Shown piece after piece: positions 8,579 through 15,795 of a DNA stretch of 64,000 nucleotides. Numbering within the stretch: the stretch's first letter is position 1; the number at the start of each line of letters is the position of its first letter. The position numbers and the translations under genes were made by a program. The DNA is from BP-133 sp040756995 (lineage in GTDB: Bacteria; Actinomycetota; Acidimicrobiia; IMCC26256; BP-133). The notes beneath the pieces were generated by a model, which was not told where the DNA came from, did not search any database, and was given only the letters and a program-made list of their open reading frames with translations. The DNA lies in contig JBFLYK010000005.1 of NCBI GenBank assembly GCA_040756995.1, positions 124,001 to 188,000 on the forward strand. The letters are read 5' to 3'.

Positions 8579-8664
8579 CCCTCGACGCCGGGGAGCTTCT
8601 TCACCAGGCGTTTGGGAAGCGGCGTGTCGACGAGGAACTTCGGCGCTCCCTTGGAGCCCTCGTA
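8578..8664 (-). pseudogene. Possible C-terminal relic of a DUF1801 (YdhG-like) gene
   Basis: On the minus strand, out of frame with the AraC gene, the sequence reads YEGSKGAPKFLVDTPLPKRL. This matches the C-terminal signature of DUF1801 proteins (Y-x-G-x-K-G-x-x-x-F-x-x-D-x-P-(I/L)-P-x-x-L). The rest of such a domain is absent: upstream is the 3' end of the AraC gene. It looks like a decayed fragment fused onto the end of the regulator; the match is short. Confidence 0.35.
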
Positions 8665-8669
8665 GCCGG

Positions 8670-9710
8670 CTACGTCACCGGCGAGCTCGCCGATCCCGGC
8701 GCGTCCAACGCGGGCGATCGCGCGCCGCGATAGGCGGACGGTGTGGTCCCGAACCATCGCCGGCAAGATCGTGACAGCGCGCTCTGTTCGCTGTAGCCGG
8801 CGACGGCGGCGAGCTGGGTCAGCGGAAGCTTCGTGTGGCGAAGGTAGTGGTCCACGATCTGTTGCCGCACGGCGTCGGTCAGCAGCTCGAAGCTGGTCCC
8901 TTCGCTGGCCAGGCGGCGTTGCAGCGTTCGGGGATGCATGCCGAGCCGCGCCGCGATGGGTTCGAGGGCCAGGCCGCCGGTGGGGAGCATGCGGCGGATC
9001 ATCTGCCGGACCGGTTCGGAAACGTCATCGGTGTCGGGGGGCACGACGCTGCGGAGGTAGCGGCTGACGACGTCGTGGACTTCACTGTCGGCCGCCAGCG
9101 GCCGGACCAGGTCCGCGGCCCGGACGGTGAACCCGGCGAAGGGCTCTTCGAAGCGGACGCGACAGCCGAAGTAGGCCTCGTAATTCCGCCGGGGCGCGAT
9201 CGAGGCGTGGGGAAAGTGGACGGTTCCGGGCGCCCAGGCTTCGGTGAGCAGCAGGCGGAAGACGCGCAGGGTGACGCCCAGTGCCAGCTCCATCACCTGC
9301 CGATGGTCGGGCGGGCGCGCCAGCAGCATGGTGTAGGTGAACCGGGCGAGTGGCACCCCCGGGATCGGGTCGATCCCGACCTTCATGGCCGGGCTGTAGA
9401 CCGACAGGTACAGGGCGATCGACTCGAGCGCCCGTCCGACCGTTGGAGCCGTCCGGGCGGCGACACCGACCGGGCCGAGGATTTCGATCCCCTGCCGTTC
9501 GGCGAGGCGCCGCCCGAAATCAAGGGAGCCAGTGACGGCCGCGGCGGCCTCGACCGCCTCCACCCCGGCACGCAAGGCGATGAAGGCGTCGGGGTCCCCG
9601 ACCGCCTCGGGGCTGATCCCGGCGGCCCGCAGTAGCGCGTCGGGATCCACGCCGAGTTCCGCCACGAGTTCGCGGTACCCCTGGAGGGCCGTGCCCCGCA
9701 CCGTCGACAT
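8670..9710 (-). CDS. AraC-family transcriptional regulator (OruR/PF12625-type sensor domain)
   Basis: 346 aa. The N-terminal ~200 residues resemble the arabinose-binding-like domain of the OruR/ArgR-type AraC regulators (LGPVGVAARTAPTVGRALE, HFPHASIAPRRNYEAYFGC). The C-terminus has the two AraC helix-turn-helix motifs (LEPIAARLGMHPRTLQRRL and TQLAAVAGYSEQSALSRSC, then WFGTTPSAYR). About twenty residues follow the usual end, overlapping a DUF1801-like relic in another frame, so the natural C-terminus may have been replaced. It is divergent from the cupin gene, which is its most likely target. Confidence 0.9.
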   Translation of the reverse strand: MSTVRGTALQGYRELVAELGVDPDALLRAAGISPEAVGDPDAFIALRAGVEAVEAAAAVTGSLDFGRRLAERQGIEILGPVGVAARTAPTVGRALESIALYLSVYSPAMKVGIDPIPGVPLARFTYTMLLARPPDHRQVMELALGVTLRVFRLLLTEAWAPGTVHFPHASIAPRRNYEAYFGCRVRFEEPFAGFTVRAADLVRPLAADSEVHDVVSRYLRSVVPPDTDDVSEPVRQMIRRMLPTGGLALEPIAARLGMHPRTLQRRLASEGTSFELLTDAVRQQIVDHYLRHTKLPLTQLAAVAGYSEQSALSRSCRRWFGTTPSAYRGARSPALDAPGSASSPVT

Positions 9711-9729
9711 GCGCTCACCCTCACAGACG

Positions 9730-9756
9730 TGTCGTCTGAAGTCAAGAAACTGTCGT
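9730..9756. promoter_or_regulatory. Direct repeat TGTCGT x2 in the AraC/cupin intergenic region
   Basis: TGTCGT occurs at 9730-9735 and 9751-9756, exactly 21 bp apart, i.e. two helical turns. A related inverted copy (GCGACAGT) lies at 9800-9807. AraC regulators often bind direct repeats at about this spacing. Between an AraC gene and a divergent gene, this is a candidate operator. Confidence 0.45.
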
Positions 9757-9842
9757 GAGAGGGCAAGACGAAAGCGTGGCCGGTGCCGGAGGATGAGCCG
9801 CGACAGTCAGGCCCCATTGAAGTCCGTAAGGAGACAGGTCGA

Positions 9843-10391
9843 ATGTCCACCGTCACTGGCCCCGGGACGACCACCGCGTCCGGCACGCCGCTGCCGCTCG
9901 TGGCCCTGCCGCAGGGAGAGCTGCTCTGCGTCGACTCGACGGAGATCCCGCTGCTGGAGAACGTCCTCGGAGCCGGGGTCCACTTCAAGCCCCTGCGCCT
10001 CGACCTGGAGCGGAACGAATGGGTACTCCTCGTCACTGCCACACCGGGCGTCGAACTCCCGCTGCACTACCACACCGGCCCGGCCGAGGTCTTCACCCTC
10101 CAGGGCCGCTGGTTCTACCGGGAGCACCCCGACCAGCCCCAGACGGCCGGCTGCTACCTCTACGAGCCGGGCGGATCGGTGCACCGCTTCCACACCCCGG
10201 TCGACAACACCGAGGACACCATCGCCCTCGTCCGCGTCGCCGGAGCCAACATCAACTTCGACGACGACGGCTCGTTCCACTCCATCCTCGACGCCATGTC
10301 GATCCGCTACCTGACCGACCTCCTCGGCCCGGCCGCCGGACGGGAAGTCCGCTTCATCGGAGGTGCCGAAACCGGTTTCACCATTGCCTGA
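9843..10391 (+). CDS. Cupin protein related to 2,4'-dihydroxyacetophenone dioxygenase
   Basis: 182 aa from an ATG with AAGGAG nine nucleotides upstream. The cupin motif 1 is visible as LPLHYHTGPAEVFTLQGRW (two metal-binding histidines and a glutamate) and motif 2 as YEPGGSVHRFHTP. The overall length and the two flanking blocks resemble the dihydroxyacetophenone dioxygenase-type cupins, iron enzymes that cleave a carbon-carbon bond next to an aromatic ketone. Acyl-sugar or small-molecule isomerase roles are also possible. It is divergently arranged with the AraC regulator. Confidence 0.78.
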   Translation: MSTVTGPGTTTASGTPLPLVALPQGELLCVDSTEIPLLENVLGAGVHFKPLRLDLERNEWVLLVTATPGVELPLHYHTGPAEVFTLQGRWFYREHPDQPQTAGCYLYEPGGSVHRFHTPVDNTEDTIALVRVAGANINFDDDGSFHSILDAMSIRYLTDLLGPAAGREVRFIGGAETGFTIA

Positions 10392-10560
10392 GCCGACAGG
10401 GGCCGGGCCGAGGCGACCGGATCGAGGTGCCGTACGGGCTGGCTGAGCAGTCCAGTGCGCCTCGCAACGATGCTGTTCGCCCAATCGCTTACGAGAGCAA
10501 CAGTTCACGCCCCACGCGCGGGCTGGAGGGCCCGGCGTTCGCGAAAGGACAGTCCCCACC

Positions 10561-11097
10561 ATGAGCGAAACCCCCACGTGGCCTGCGCCCGGCACTCCGA
10601 CCGACCCAACCGTCCCGCCCCCGGCCCCGGCGAAGAAGTCCCACAAGAAGCGCAACATCATCTTCGCCGTCGTCGGCGGGCTGTTCATCATCGGTCTGGC
10701 CTCGGGCGGTGGCTCCAGCGGATCCGGCAACTCAGACAACGACCCGCCCTCGACCGGGGCGAAGACGGGGTCGGGAGCCGGCGGCGTGGAGTCCAACCAG
10801 GCGCCTCGATCCTCGCCGGCAGCCGCAGACTTCGAGCTGACGAAGTGCTCGTCGAGCGAGGCGTTCGGCACGGTTCTCCCCGACGTCGAAGTGACGATCA
10901 CCAACCACAGCTCCAAGCGGTCGAACTACTCGGCCAGCGTCAACCTGCTCGATTCCTCCGGCAACAAGGTCGGCGAGGGGTTCCTCGCCTCCAACAACGT
11001 TGAGCCCGGCCAGTCGGCCACCGAGTCGGTCGCGGCCACCGCCAGCCGAGACTTCAGCACCTGCCGGATCGTCTCCGTCAACCGGTACGCCTCATGA
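10561..11097 (+). CDS. Membrane-anchored protein with an extracytoplasmic FxLYD-like domain
   Basis: 178 aa: a Pro-rich cytoplasmic N-terminus, basic KKSHKKR, one transmembrane helix (NIIFAVVGGLFIIGLA, about residues 35-50), a Gly/Ser-rich linker and a C-terminal beta-rich domain (VEVTITNHSSKRSNYSASV, then TVEPGQS-like text). That domain resembles the FxLYD/telomeric-type immunoglobulin-like fold often found outside the cell; the match is by pattern only. It overlaps the following lipoprotein gene by 4 bp (ATGA), so the two are cotranslated. Confidence 0.7.
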   Translation: MSETPTWPAPGTPTDPTVPPPAPAKKSHKKRNIIFAVVGGLFIIGLASGGGSSGSGNSDNDPPSTGAKTGSGAGGVESNQAPRSSPAAADFELTKCSSSEAFGTVLPDVEVTITNHSSKRSNYSASVNLLDSSGNKVGEGFLASNNVEPGQSATESVAATASRDFSTCRIVSVNRYAS

Positions 11098-11843
11098 GGC
11101 GCGTCGGCCAGCTCCTGCGGGTGCGGTCGGTTCGCCTCGCCACCCTGACCGCCGCCGCAGCCCTGTTGCTGGGCGGCTGCGGCGGTTCCGGCGCCTCCAG
11201 CCAGGCGGGCTCAAGGTCGCTGGAGGAACGCTGCGTCGACCGGGCCTCCGAGTTGAAGGAGGACGGGACCCTGCCGGCTGCGTTCGACCCGCAGAGCCGC
11301 TGCCCGACCCTCATCGCATCCCGCTGGTTGACCGAAGACGGCGACATGGACTCCGTCCTGAAAGCGGCCGGTGTCACCACCACCACGGTCACAACGACAA
11401 CGTCGACGACCAGCACGTCCACAGCGCCGCCGACCACCACCACGGCGCTCGATCCGGAACTGGCCAAGAAGGTGGCGTGGATCGATTACCTGGCCAAAGC
11501 CGCCGAGCGGATGGCACCGCTCATCAAGGACGCGACCGACGCCATCATCAAGGGCATCACCACCGAAAAGGACTCGGCGGCGGGAGGAGCGGCCTGCAGG
11601 CGGCTCCAGACCGCCGCCAAGGAGATCAGCGCTGCTCTCCCGCCAGCGCCGGCCAACTACATCATCGCCGATTCCTACAAGCGCAGGGCGCTGAACCGCT
11701 GGGAGATCATCGGCCAGTTCTGCGCTGACGGCACCAGCACAGGGTTCCGGGTCGTGGGCAAGACCATCGACGAGGCACTCTCGCTGGATCAGCAGTTCAT
11801 CCTGACGCTCGACCAAGCCGACCGGCACCCCTTGGTGCGGTAG
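11094..11843 (+). CDS. Lipoprotein with Thr-rich linker, function unknown
   Basis: 249 aa. The N-terminus has arginines, a hydrophobic core and the lipobox LLGGC at about residues 25-29, so it should be lipid-anchored outside the membrane. Residues ~95-120 are a Thr/Ser/Pro linker (TTTTVTTTTSTTSTSTAPP). The C-terminal domain begins ALDPELAKKVAWIDYLAKAAERM and is mostly helical, with two cysteines (AACRRL, GQFCADG) that could form a disulphide. No family recognised. It is coupled to the upstream membrane-anchored gene. Confidence 0.72.
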   Translation: MRRVGQLLRVRSVRLATLTAAAALLLGGCGGSGASSQAGSRSLEERCVDRASELKEDGTLPAAFDPQSRCPTLIASRWLTEDGDMDSVLKAAGVTTTTVTTTTSTTSTSTAPPTTTTALDPELAKKVAWIDYLAKAAERMAPLIKDATDAIIKGITTEKDSAAGGAACRRLQTAAKEISAALPPAPANYIIADSYKRRALNRWEIIGQFCADGTSTGFRVVGKTIDEALSLDQQFILTLDQADRHPLVR

Positions 11844-11863
11844 CTCCGAGGGAGGAGGTCAGC

Positions 11864-12790
11864 GTGACCACCGAGATCGAAGCATCGGCGGCGGAAACGC
11901 CACAGAAGAAGAAGCGGGGCCGGGCCGCCGCGAGTAGCGGGTGGCACTGGATGAAAGACCAGCTGGCCGACTCCAAGCTGCTGGCCACCATCGCCGGCGT
12001 GGTCGCCACCGGCCTGGCCATGGCCGGGCTGGCCATCAGCGAAGCGGACCTGCGCCAGCGTATCGGCGTCCTCGAGGCCCCCGCCCGGCTCCAGCCGGTT
12101 GTCGACCGTCTCGACGACGTCGAGGGCGCCGTCTCGGCACTCCGGGCCAAAGACCCGGTGGCGCTCATCTCCCCCCGGGTGGAGGAGATCGCCGCTGAAC
12201 TCGGTGGCCTCCAGGCCCTCTTCGACAAGACCGCTGCCGCGAGCAGATCGATCACCGCACCGGCCGCCGCCGCTCCTGCTCCGGTGGCAGGGGCCCCGGC
12301 CTACGACCCGGCGCCCCTGCTGGCGCGGCTCGACACCGCCGACAAGAAACTGGCCGCCCTGGCTGACAGCATCGCCGCCGAGCAGGCCAGGGCGGCATCG
12401 CTCTCGGCCGGACTCGAGGCCGCCAAGGCGGAGGTGGCTGCGGCGCGCTCGGCCATCGACACCCTCCGGTCCGACCTGACGGCGCTCCTCGACGCCTTGA
12501 AGGCCGACCTGGAGGCGACCAAGAAGAAGCTCACCGCCGGGACGCAACTGCCGACCAACCACGCCGGCCAGGTCACGTGGTGCTTCGGCGCCGGGCGGTT
12601 CACCCAGAAGCCCTACCTGTCGGCGGTGGCATTCAAGCCGGCCAGCTTCGGCGGGACCGAGGCTTACCTCGTCTCCACCGTGGTGGCCAACCAGGGGTGC
12701 GCCACCTTCCAGGTCTGGTCGGTCAGCCCGACCGCCGTGGCCAAAGCCGGCGCCAACGTCTTCGTCAACCTGATGGCCGTCCAGCCCTAG
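11864..12790 (+). CDS. Membrane protein with long coiled coil and C-terminal beta domain
   Basis: 308 aa, GTG start with GGAGG five nucleotides upstream. A charged N-terminus is followed by one transmembrane helix (LLATIAGVVATGLAMAGLAI, about residues 38-58), a long Ala/Leu/Glu-rich coiled coil broken by a Pro/Ala linker near residue 140, and a compact C-terminal domain of ~70 residues with two cysteines (TWCFGAGRF, NQGCATFQVW). That tail resembles small beta domains on phage tail or surface proteins, but I do not recognise a family. Third gene of a probable operon with the two preceding genes. Confidence 0.7.
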   Translation: MTTEIEASAAETPQKKKRGRAAASSGWHWMKDQLADSKLLATIAGVVATGLAMAGLAISEADLRQRIGVLEAPARLQPVVDRLDDVEGAVSALRAKDPVALISPRVEEIAAELGGLQALFDKTAAASRSITAPAAAAPAPVAGAPAYDPAPLLARLDTADKKLAALADSIAAEQARAASLSAGLEAAKAEVAAARSAIDTLRSDLTALLDALKADLEATKKKLTAGTQLPTNHAGQVTWCFGAGRFTQKPYLSAVAFKPASFGGTEAYLVSTVVANQGCATFQVWSVSPTAVAKAGANVFVNLMAVQP

Positions 12791-12866
12791 TCGACCACCT
12801 CGACGCCCATCGAGAACTGCTTCATCGGCGGCGTCGGCGCAATCAGCTTCGGAAAGACAAGCGGTG

Positions 12867-12939
12867 GAGGCCACCCAGCAAAGTGAAGACCAACCGCCAG
12901 CCGTTGACGTCTTTCAGCGGACGAGGCCGAGGAGCTGTC
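12867..12939. repeat. Full copy of a ~73 bp sequence partly repeated near 17.1 and 18.0 kb
   Basis: The left part (12867-12897) matches 17126-17155, including a 19-bp exact stretch (CAAAGTGAAGACCAACCGC). The right part (12899-12939) matches 17952-17992 with two mismatches. The right part covers the last codons of the gene at 12914-13180 (reading QLLGLVR-stop) and a hairpin just beyond it, CCGTTGA..TCAGCGG. Confidence 0.75.
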
Positions 12940-13180
12940 CGGCGAACACGGCACCGCCGAGGAGCCGGCGCCAGGGATTGACGCCACGTATCACCTCGTC
13001 CACCGCCCACCACACCAGACCGGCCGTGCCCACGACGGCCAGCGCGGTGCGGAGCCCGCCTGAGGGATTGGTGACCGAACGCACCACCATGGCGATCAGG
13101 AACAGCCCGAGAGGAAGATTGGGGAACTGCACGACCGTGATCCGCCCGGTCCGGCGGTTGCGGAAGAGCCAGTCGATCAC
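12914..13180 (-). CDS. Small conserved membrane protein
   Basis: 88 aa. It begins MIDWLFRNRRTGRITVVQFPNLPL and has two hydrophobic segments (LGLFLIAMVVRSV and ALAVVGTAGLVWWAVDEVIRGVNPWRR). This arrangement, with DEV-x-RG-x-NPWRR at the end of the second helix, recurs in small actinobacterial membrane proteins of unknown function. GTG start with TACGGT eight nucleotides upstream and no ribosome site, consistent with a leaderless transcript. Its 3' end lies in the repeated sequence that also occurs as a relic at 17952-17992. Confidence 0.7.
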   Translation of the reverse strand: MIDWLFRNRRTGRITVVQFPNLPLGLFLIAMVVRSVTNPSGGLRTALAVVGTAGLVWWAVDEVIRGVNPWRRLLGGAVFAGQLLGLVR

Positions 13181-13239
13181 CGCGTTCGACCGTAGCGGCC
13201 GCTAGGCGAGACTGCCGACCTGCGGCGGGTCGGCGTGGT

Positions 13240-13443
13240 TCAGATCGTGCCCGGCGCCGGTCGGCGGGCGCCGCCGCGGCCGAGGAGGCGCTGCCAAACC
13301 GTGATCAGCGTCCGGCGGCTGCCAACGCGTGCCGGAACACCGGCCGCCCGGCCGGCGCCGACGGGAGGCTGCGGGCCCGTCGGAGTCAGGCGGGACATGG
13401 CCCGGAGCTCCGCGGCGGTGTAGACACGGTTGAAGGGCAGCAT
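13240..13443 (-). CDS. Short basic hypothetical protein
   Basis: 67 aa, ATG with a GAGGAT site six nucleotides upstream. The sequence MLPFNRVYTAAELRAMSRLTP is followed by a Pro/Gly/Arg-rich tail. No family recognised. The ribosome site and plausible N-terminus are the only support; high GC makes chance open frames common here. Confidence 0.38.
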   Translation of the reverse strand: MLPFNRVYTAAELRAMSRLTPTGPQPPVGAGRAAGVPARVGSRRTLITVWQRLLGRGGARRPAPGTI

Positions 13444-13733
13444 CGTCGATCCTCATTCCGGGGGCGCGGCGGGGGCCGATGTGGCCCGCACCGAGGGGTT
13501 TCGGCCGGCGCCCGGGCCTTCCCTGCGGAGACGGGCATAACGGCCGATACTCGGCCTCGTCCCGCAGGGCGGCGTGAAGAGCTGGAACGAGTGAAGGCGA
13601 CTTCACTGACGGCGACGCTCGCTGTGTTGCGCACGAGACAGACCCTCGACCGCGACTGCAGTACGAGTGTCGGGGGCGATTCGGCTCGTGCCCGGACATT
13701 GTGGATGACGAAGAGAAAAGGTGGGAGGCCGCC
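13444..13733. other. Non-coding interval with two small hairpins
   Basis: No convincing gene. It holds a palindrome GGCCGA-TAC-TCGGCC (13542-13556) and AGTGAAG-GCGA-CTTCACT (13590-13607), a perfect 7-bp stem with a 4-nt loop. Either could be an operator or a transcript structure upstream of the gene at 13734. Confidence 0.5.
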
Positions 13734-14615
13734 ATGAGTCAGGCGTCGGACGAGGCGAGATCCTTCTGGAAGACGGTGCCCGGTGTCCTGGCCGCGATCA
13801 CGGGATTGATGACGGCACTGACCGGCCTGATCGCAACTCTCGACGCCGTCGGCATCGTCAACGTTGGCGATCGGGAGGTCCAGGCAGAACTGGCCACCTC
13901 CAAGGAGCAACCCGGCGACAGGCAAGCAACGAGCACCACCATCCGGCCGGAGCCGACGACCATCACCACCGGTCGAGCGACCCGGACGACCGGCCGGAGC
14001 GGGCCGCCGGCCAGTGTCGCACCCAGTACTGCCACCAGCAGTTCTGTCACCAGCAGCACGACGACCTCGTCCACAACCGTCACCACGGTCAAGCCGGGAC
14101 CGACGGGCCAAACCTCGGGGACGACCGTCATCTCCCCGGAAGACTGCATCCCTTATCGGTCGGCGAACCTTCAGATCGTCAACGAGGGAGCGGCCGGCTG
14201 GCTCCTGACCGACGGCTCGTCGCGAATGCTGATCCTCGACAACGAATCAGACGCCAAGAGCGCGCTGGCGCTGGCGAAGGCCCACACCAAGCAATGCTTC
14301 ATCGGCCGCAACAACCAGCGGCCCGACCGCAAGACGTACATCGTGGAGTATTGGGAGGGAACCTCGGGATTGGCCGCGGCGCCGATCTCGCCGCAGGACT
14401 GCCTGCCCTACGACCCCGCGAACGTCCGGATCATCGACGAGGGAGCGACTGGTTGGTTGTTGACCGACGGCGTCTCACGGATGCTCGTTCTCGACAACCA
14501 AACGGACGCCGGCAACGCTCTGACGCTGGCGAAGCGTCACCGTGCCCACTGCTTCATCGGTCGGAGCAACCAGCGGGCTGACCGTGCCAGCTACATCGTG
14601 GAGTACTGGACCTGA
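13734..14615 (+). CDS. Membrane-anchored protein with Thr-rich linker and two tandem ~72-residue domains
   Basis: 293 aa from ATG with GGGAGG five nucleotides upstream. N-terminal helix VLAAITGLMTALTGLIATLDAVGIV anchors it, then a ~100-residue Thr/Ser/Pro linker. Two homologous domains follow: DCIPYRSANLQIVNEGAAGW...TYIVEYWE and DCLPYDPANVRIIDEGATGW...SYIVEYWT, each with LLTDG(S/V)SRML, (I/V)LDN, ALAKxH and CFIGR(N/S)NQR. The cysteine at the start and the one in CFIGR likely pair. Similar single domains occur as repeats in other bacterial exported proteins; no function is known to me. The linker suggests display beyond the envelope. Confidence 0.78.
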   Translation: MSQASDEARSFWKTVPGVLAAITGLMTALTGLIATLDAVGIVNVGDREVQAELATSKEQPGDRQATSTTIRPEPTTITTGRATRTTGRSGPPASVAPSTATSSSVTSSTTTSSTTVTTVKPGPTGQTSGTTVISPEDCIPYRSANLQIVNEGAAGWLLTDGSSRMLILDNESDAKSALALAKAHTKQCFIGRNNQRPDRKTYIVEYWEGTSGLAAAPISPQDCLPYDPANVRIIDEGATGWLLTDGVSRMLVLDNQTDAGNALTLAKRHRAHCFIGRSNQRADRASYIVEYWT

Positions 14616-14626
14616 ACCTCCCTCCG

Positions 14627-14652
14627 ACGCCGGGCCTAGCGCCTTTTTTTTT
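14627..14652 (+). terminator. Poly-T terminator-like signal after the tandem-domain gene
   Basis: A GC-rich segment (GCCGGGCCTAGCGCC) runs into nine consecutive T residues at 14644-14652, the longest T tract noticed in this window. The stem that can be drawn is short, so the call rests mainly on the T tract and its position 12 bp after the stop codon. Confidence 0.45.
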
Positions 14653-14755
14653 CTGCACATCTTCGGGCGAACCGGAACGGACCGGACGACATCGCGGTTT
14701 CGGCGGTCGGTGAGGCGGAAACGCCGACTGATGCGCACCCGTCGAGGAGGTTCCC

Positions 14756-15310
14756 ATGTCGACAACCGAAGCCATCATCCTGGCGGCCGTCGTGGTCGTC
14801 ATCATCGCCGCCCTCGTTTGGTGGACAACAACCCTGCGCCGGCGGCGTCGTCTTCGCGACCGTTTCGGAGACGAGTACGAGATCGTCCTCGAGGAGCACG
14901 GCAGCCGGCGCCACGCCGAGCGGGAGCTGGCGGCCCGCCAGGAACGTCACGAGCATCTGGACATCCGCAGCCTTGACCCGGAGCTCCGCCGTCGGTACGC
15001 GGACCAGTGGCGGGCCACCCAGGCCCGGTTCGTCGACGAGCCGGAGGCCGCCTTCGAGGAGGCCGACCGACTGGTCGAGGACGTGCTCGTCGAGCGCGGC
15101 TACCCCATCACTGACGTCGACCACCAGATCGCCGACCTCTCCGTCGAACACAGCGACGTGCTCGGCCACTACCGGCAGGCGCACGAGATCGCCCAGGCGT
15201 CAGCGGCCGGCCGGACGACGACCGAGGACCTCCGACGGGGGATGGTCCACTACCGGGCCCTGTTCGCCGCTCTCCTCGAGGACCAGGCCGACGCCCGGAC
15301 CCGCCGCTGA
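14756..15310 (+). CDS. Single-pass membrane protein with W-x-x-x-Q-x-R-F-V-D domain
   Basis: 184 aa, ATG with GAGGAGG upstream. One N-terminal helix (AIILAAVVVVIIAALVWWTTT) then a basic stretch RRRRRLRDRFG. The soluble part has RRYADQWRATQARFVDEPEAAFEEADRLV and ends TEDLRRGMVHYRALFAALL, a pattern common in actinobacterial proteins of unknown function. The downstream gene encodes a soluble version of the same domain, with the stops and starts only 10 bp apart: a duplicated pair. Confidence 0.75.
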   Translation: MSTTEAIILAAVVVVIIAALVWWTTTLRRRRRLRDRFGDEYEIVLEEHGSRRHAERELAARQERHEHLDIRSLDPELRRRYADQWRATQARFVDEPEAAFEEADRLVEDVLVERGYPITDVDHQIADLSVEHSDVLGHYRQAHEIAQASAAGRTTTEDLRRGMVHYRALFAALLEDQADARTRR

Positions 15311-15320
15311 GGAGGCCACG

Positions 15321-15722
15321 ATGACCACACCGGAACCGAACCTGAGGATGTCTGGCGCCGTCGACGCCGACGACGAATTCGCCGACCCGGATCCGATCTC
15401 GATCGAACATGTCGCCGACGATCCCGATGCGATGCCGGTCCGACAGGACGGCGCGGACCTGCTGTTCACCGCCGAGGAGCAGAAGGGATTCACCCGGCGG
15501 TGGACCGACGTCCAGACCCGCTTCGTCGACGACCCTCGCGAAGCCGTGGCGGCCGCCGACGACCTGGTCGGCGAGGTCATGGCCGGGATCGACAGCCGGC
15601 TCGCCCGGCGCTGCTCCGCCCTCGGCCAGCAGTGGGCCGGGGACGATGAGCCCGACACCGAGGACCTGCGGCTGGCGCTCCAGCGGTACCGCGCCTTCTT
15701 CCAACGACTGCTGTCGATCTAA
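15321..15722 (+). CDS. Soluble paralogue of the preceding W-x-x-x-Q-x-R-F-V-D protein
   Basis: 133 aa, ATG with GGAGG six nucleotides upstream. The blocks RRWTDVQTRFVDDPREAVAAADDLV and TEDLRLALQRYRAFFQRLL align with the neighbour at 14756-15310, but there is no transmembrane helix and an acidic N-terminal extension replaces it. Probably cotranscribed. The last codons and the following 30 bp recur as a relic at 17988-18029. Confidence 0.75.
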   Translation: MTTPEPNLRMSGAVDADDEFADPDPISIEHVADDPDAMPVRQDGADLLFTAEEQKGFTRRWTDVQTRFVDDPREAVAAADDLVGEVMAGIDSRLARRCSALGQQWAGDDEPDTEDLRLALQRYRAFFQRLLSI

Positions 15723-15795
15723 CCGCCGGCCGGGGCCCGTCCGGCGCTTTCGGCTCCGAGGGTCTTTCGCGGTTCGAGTGTGTTGGGGGTTGTCG

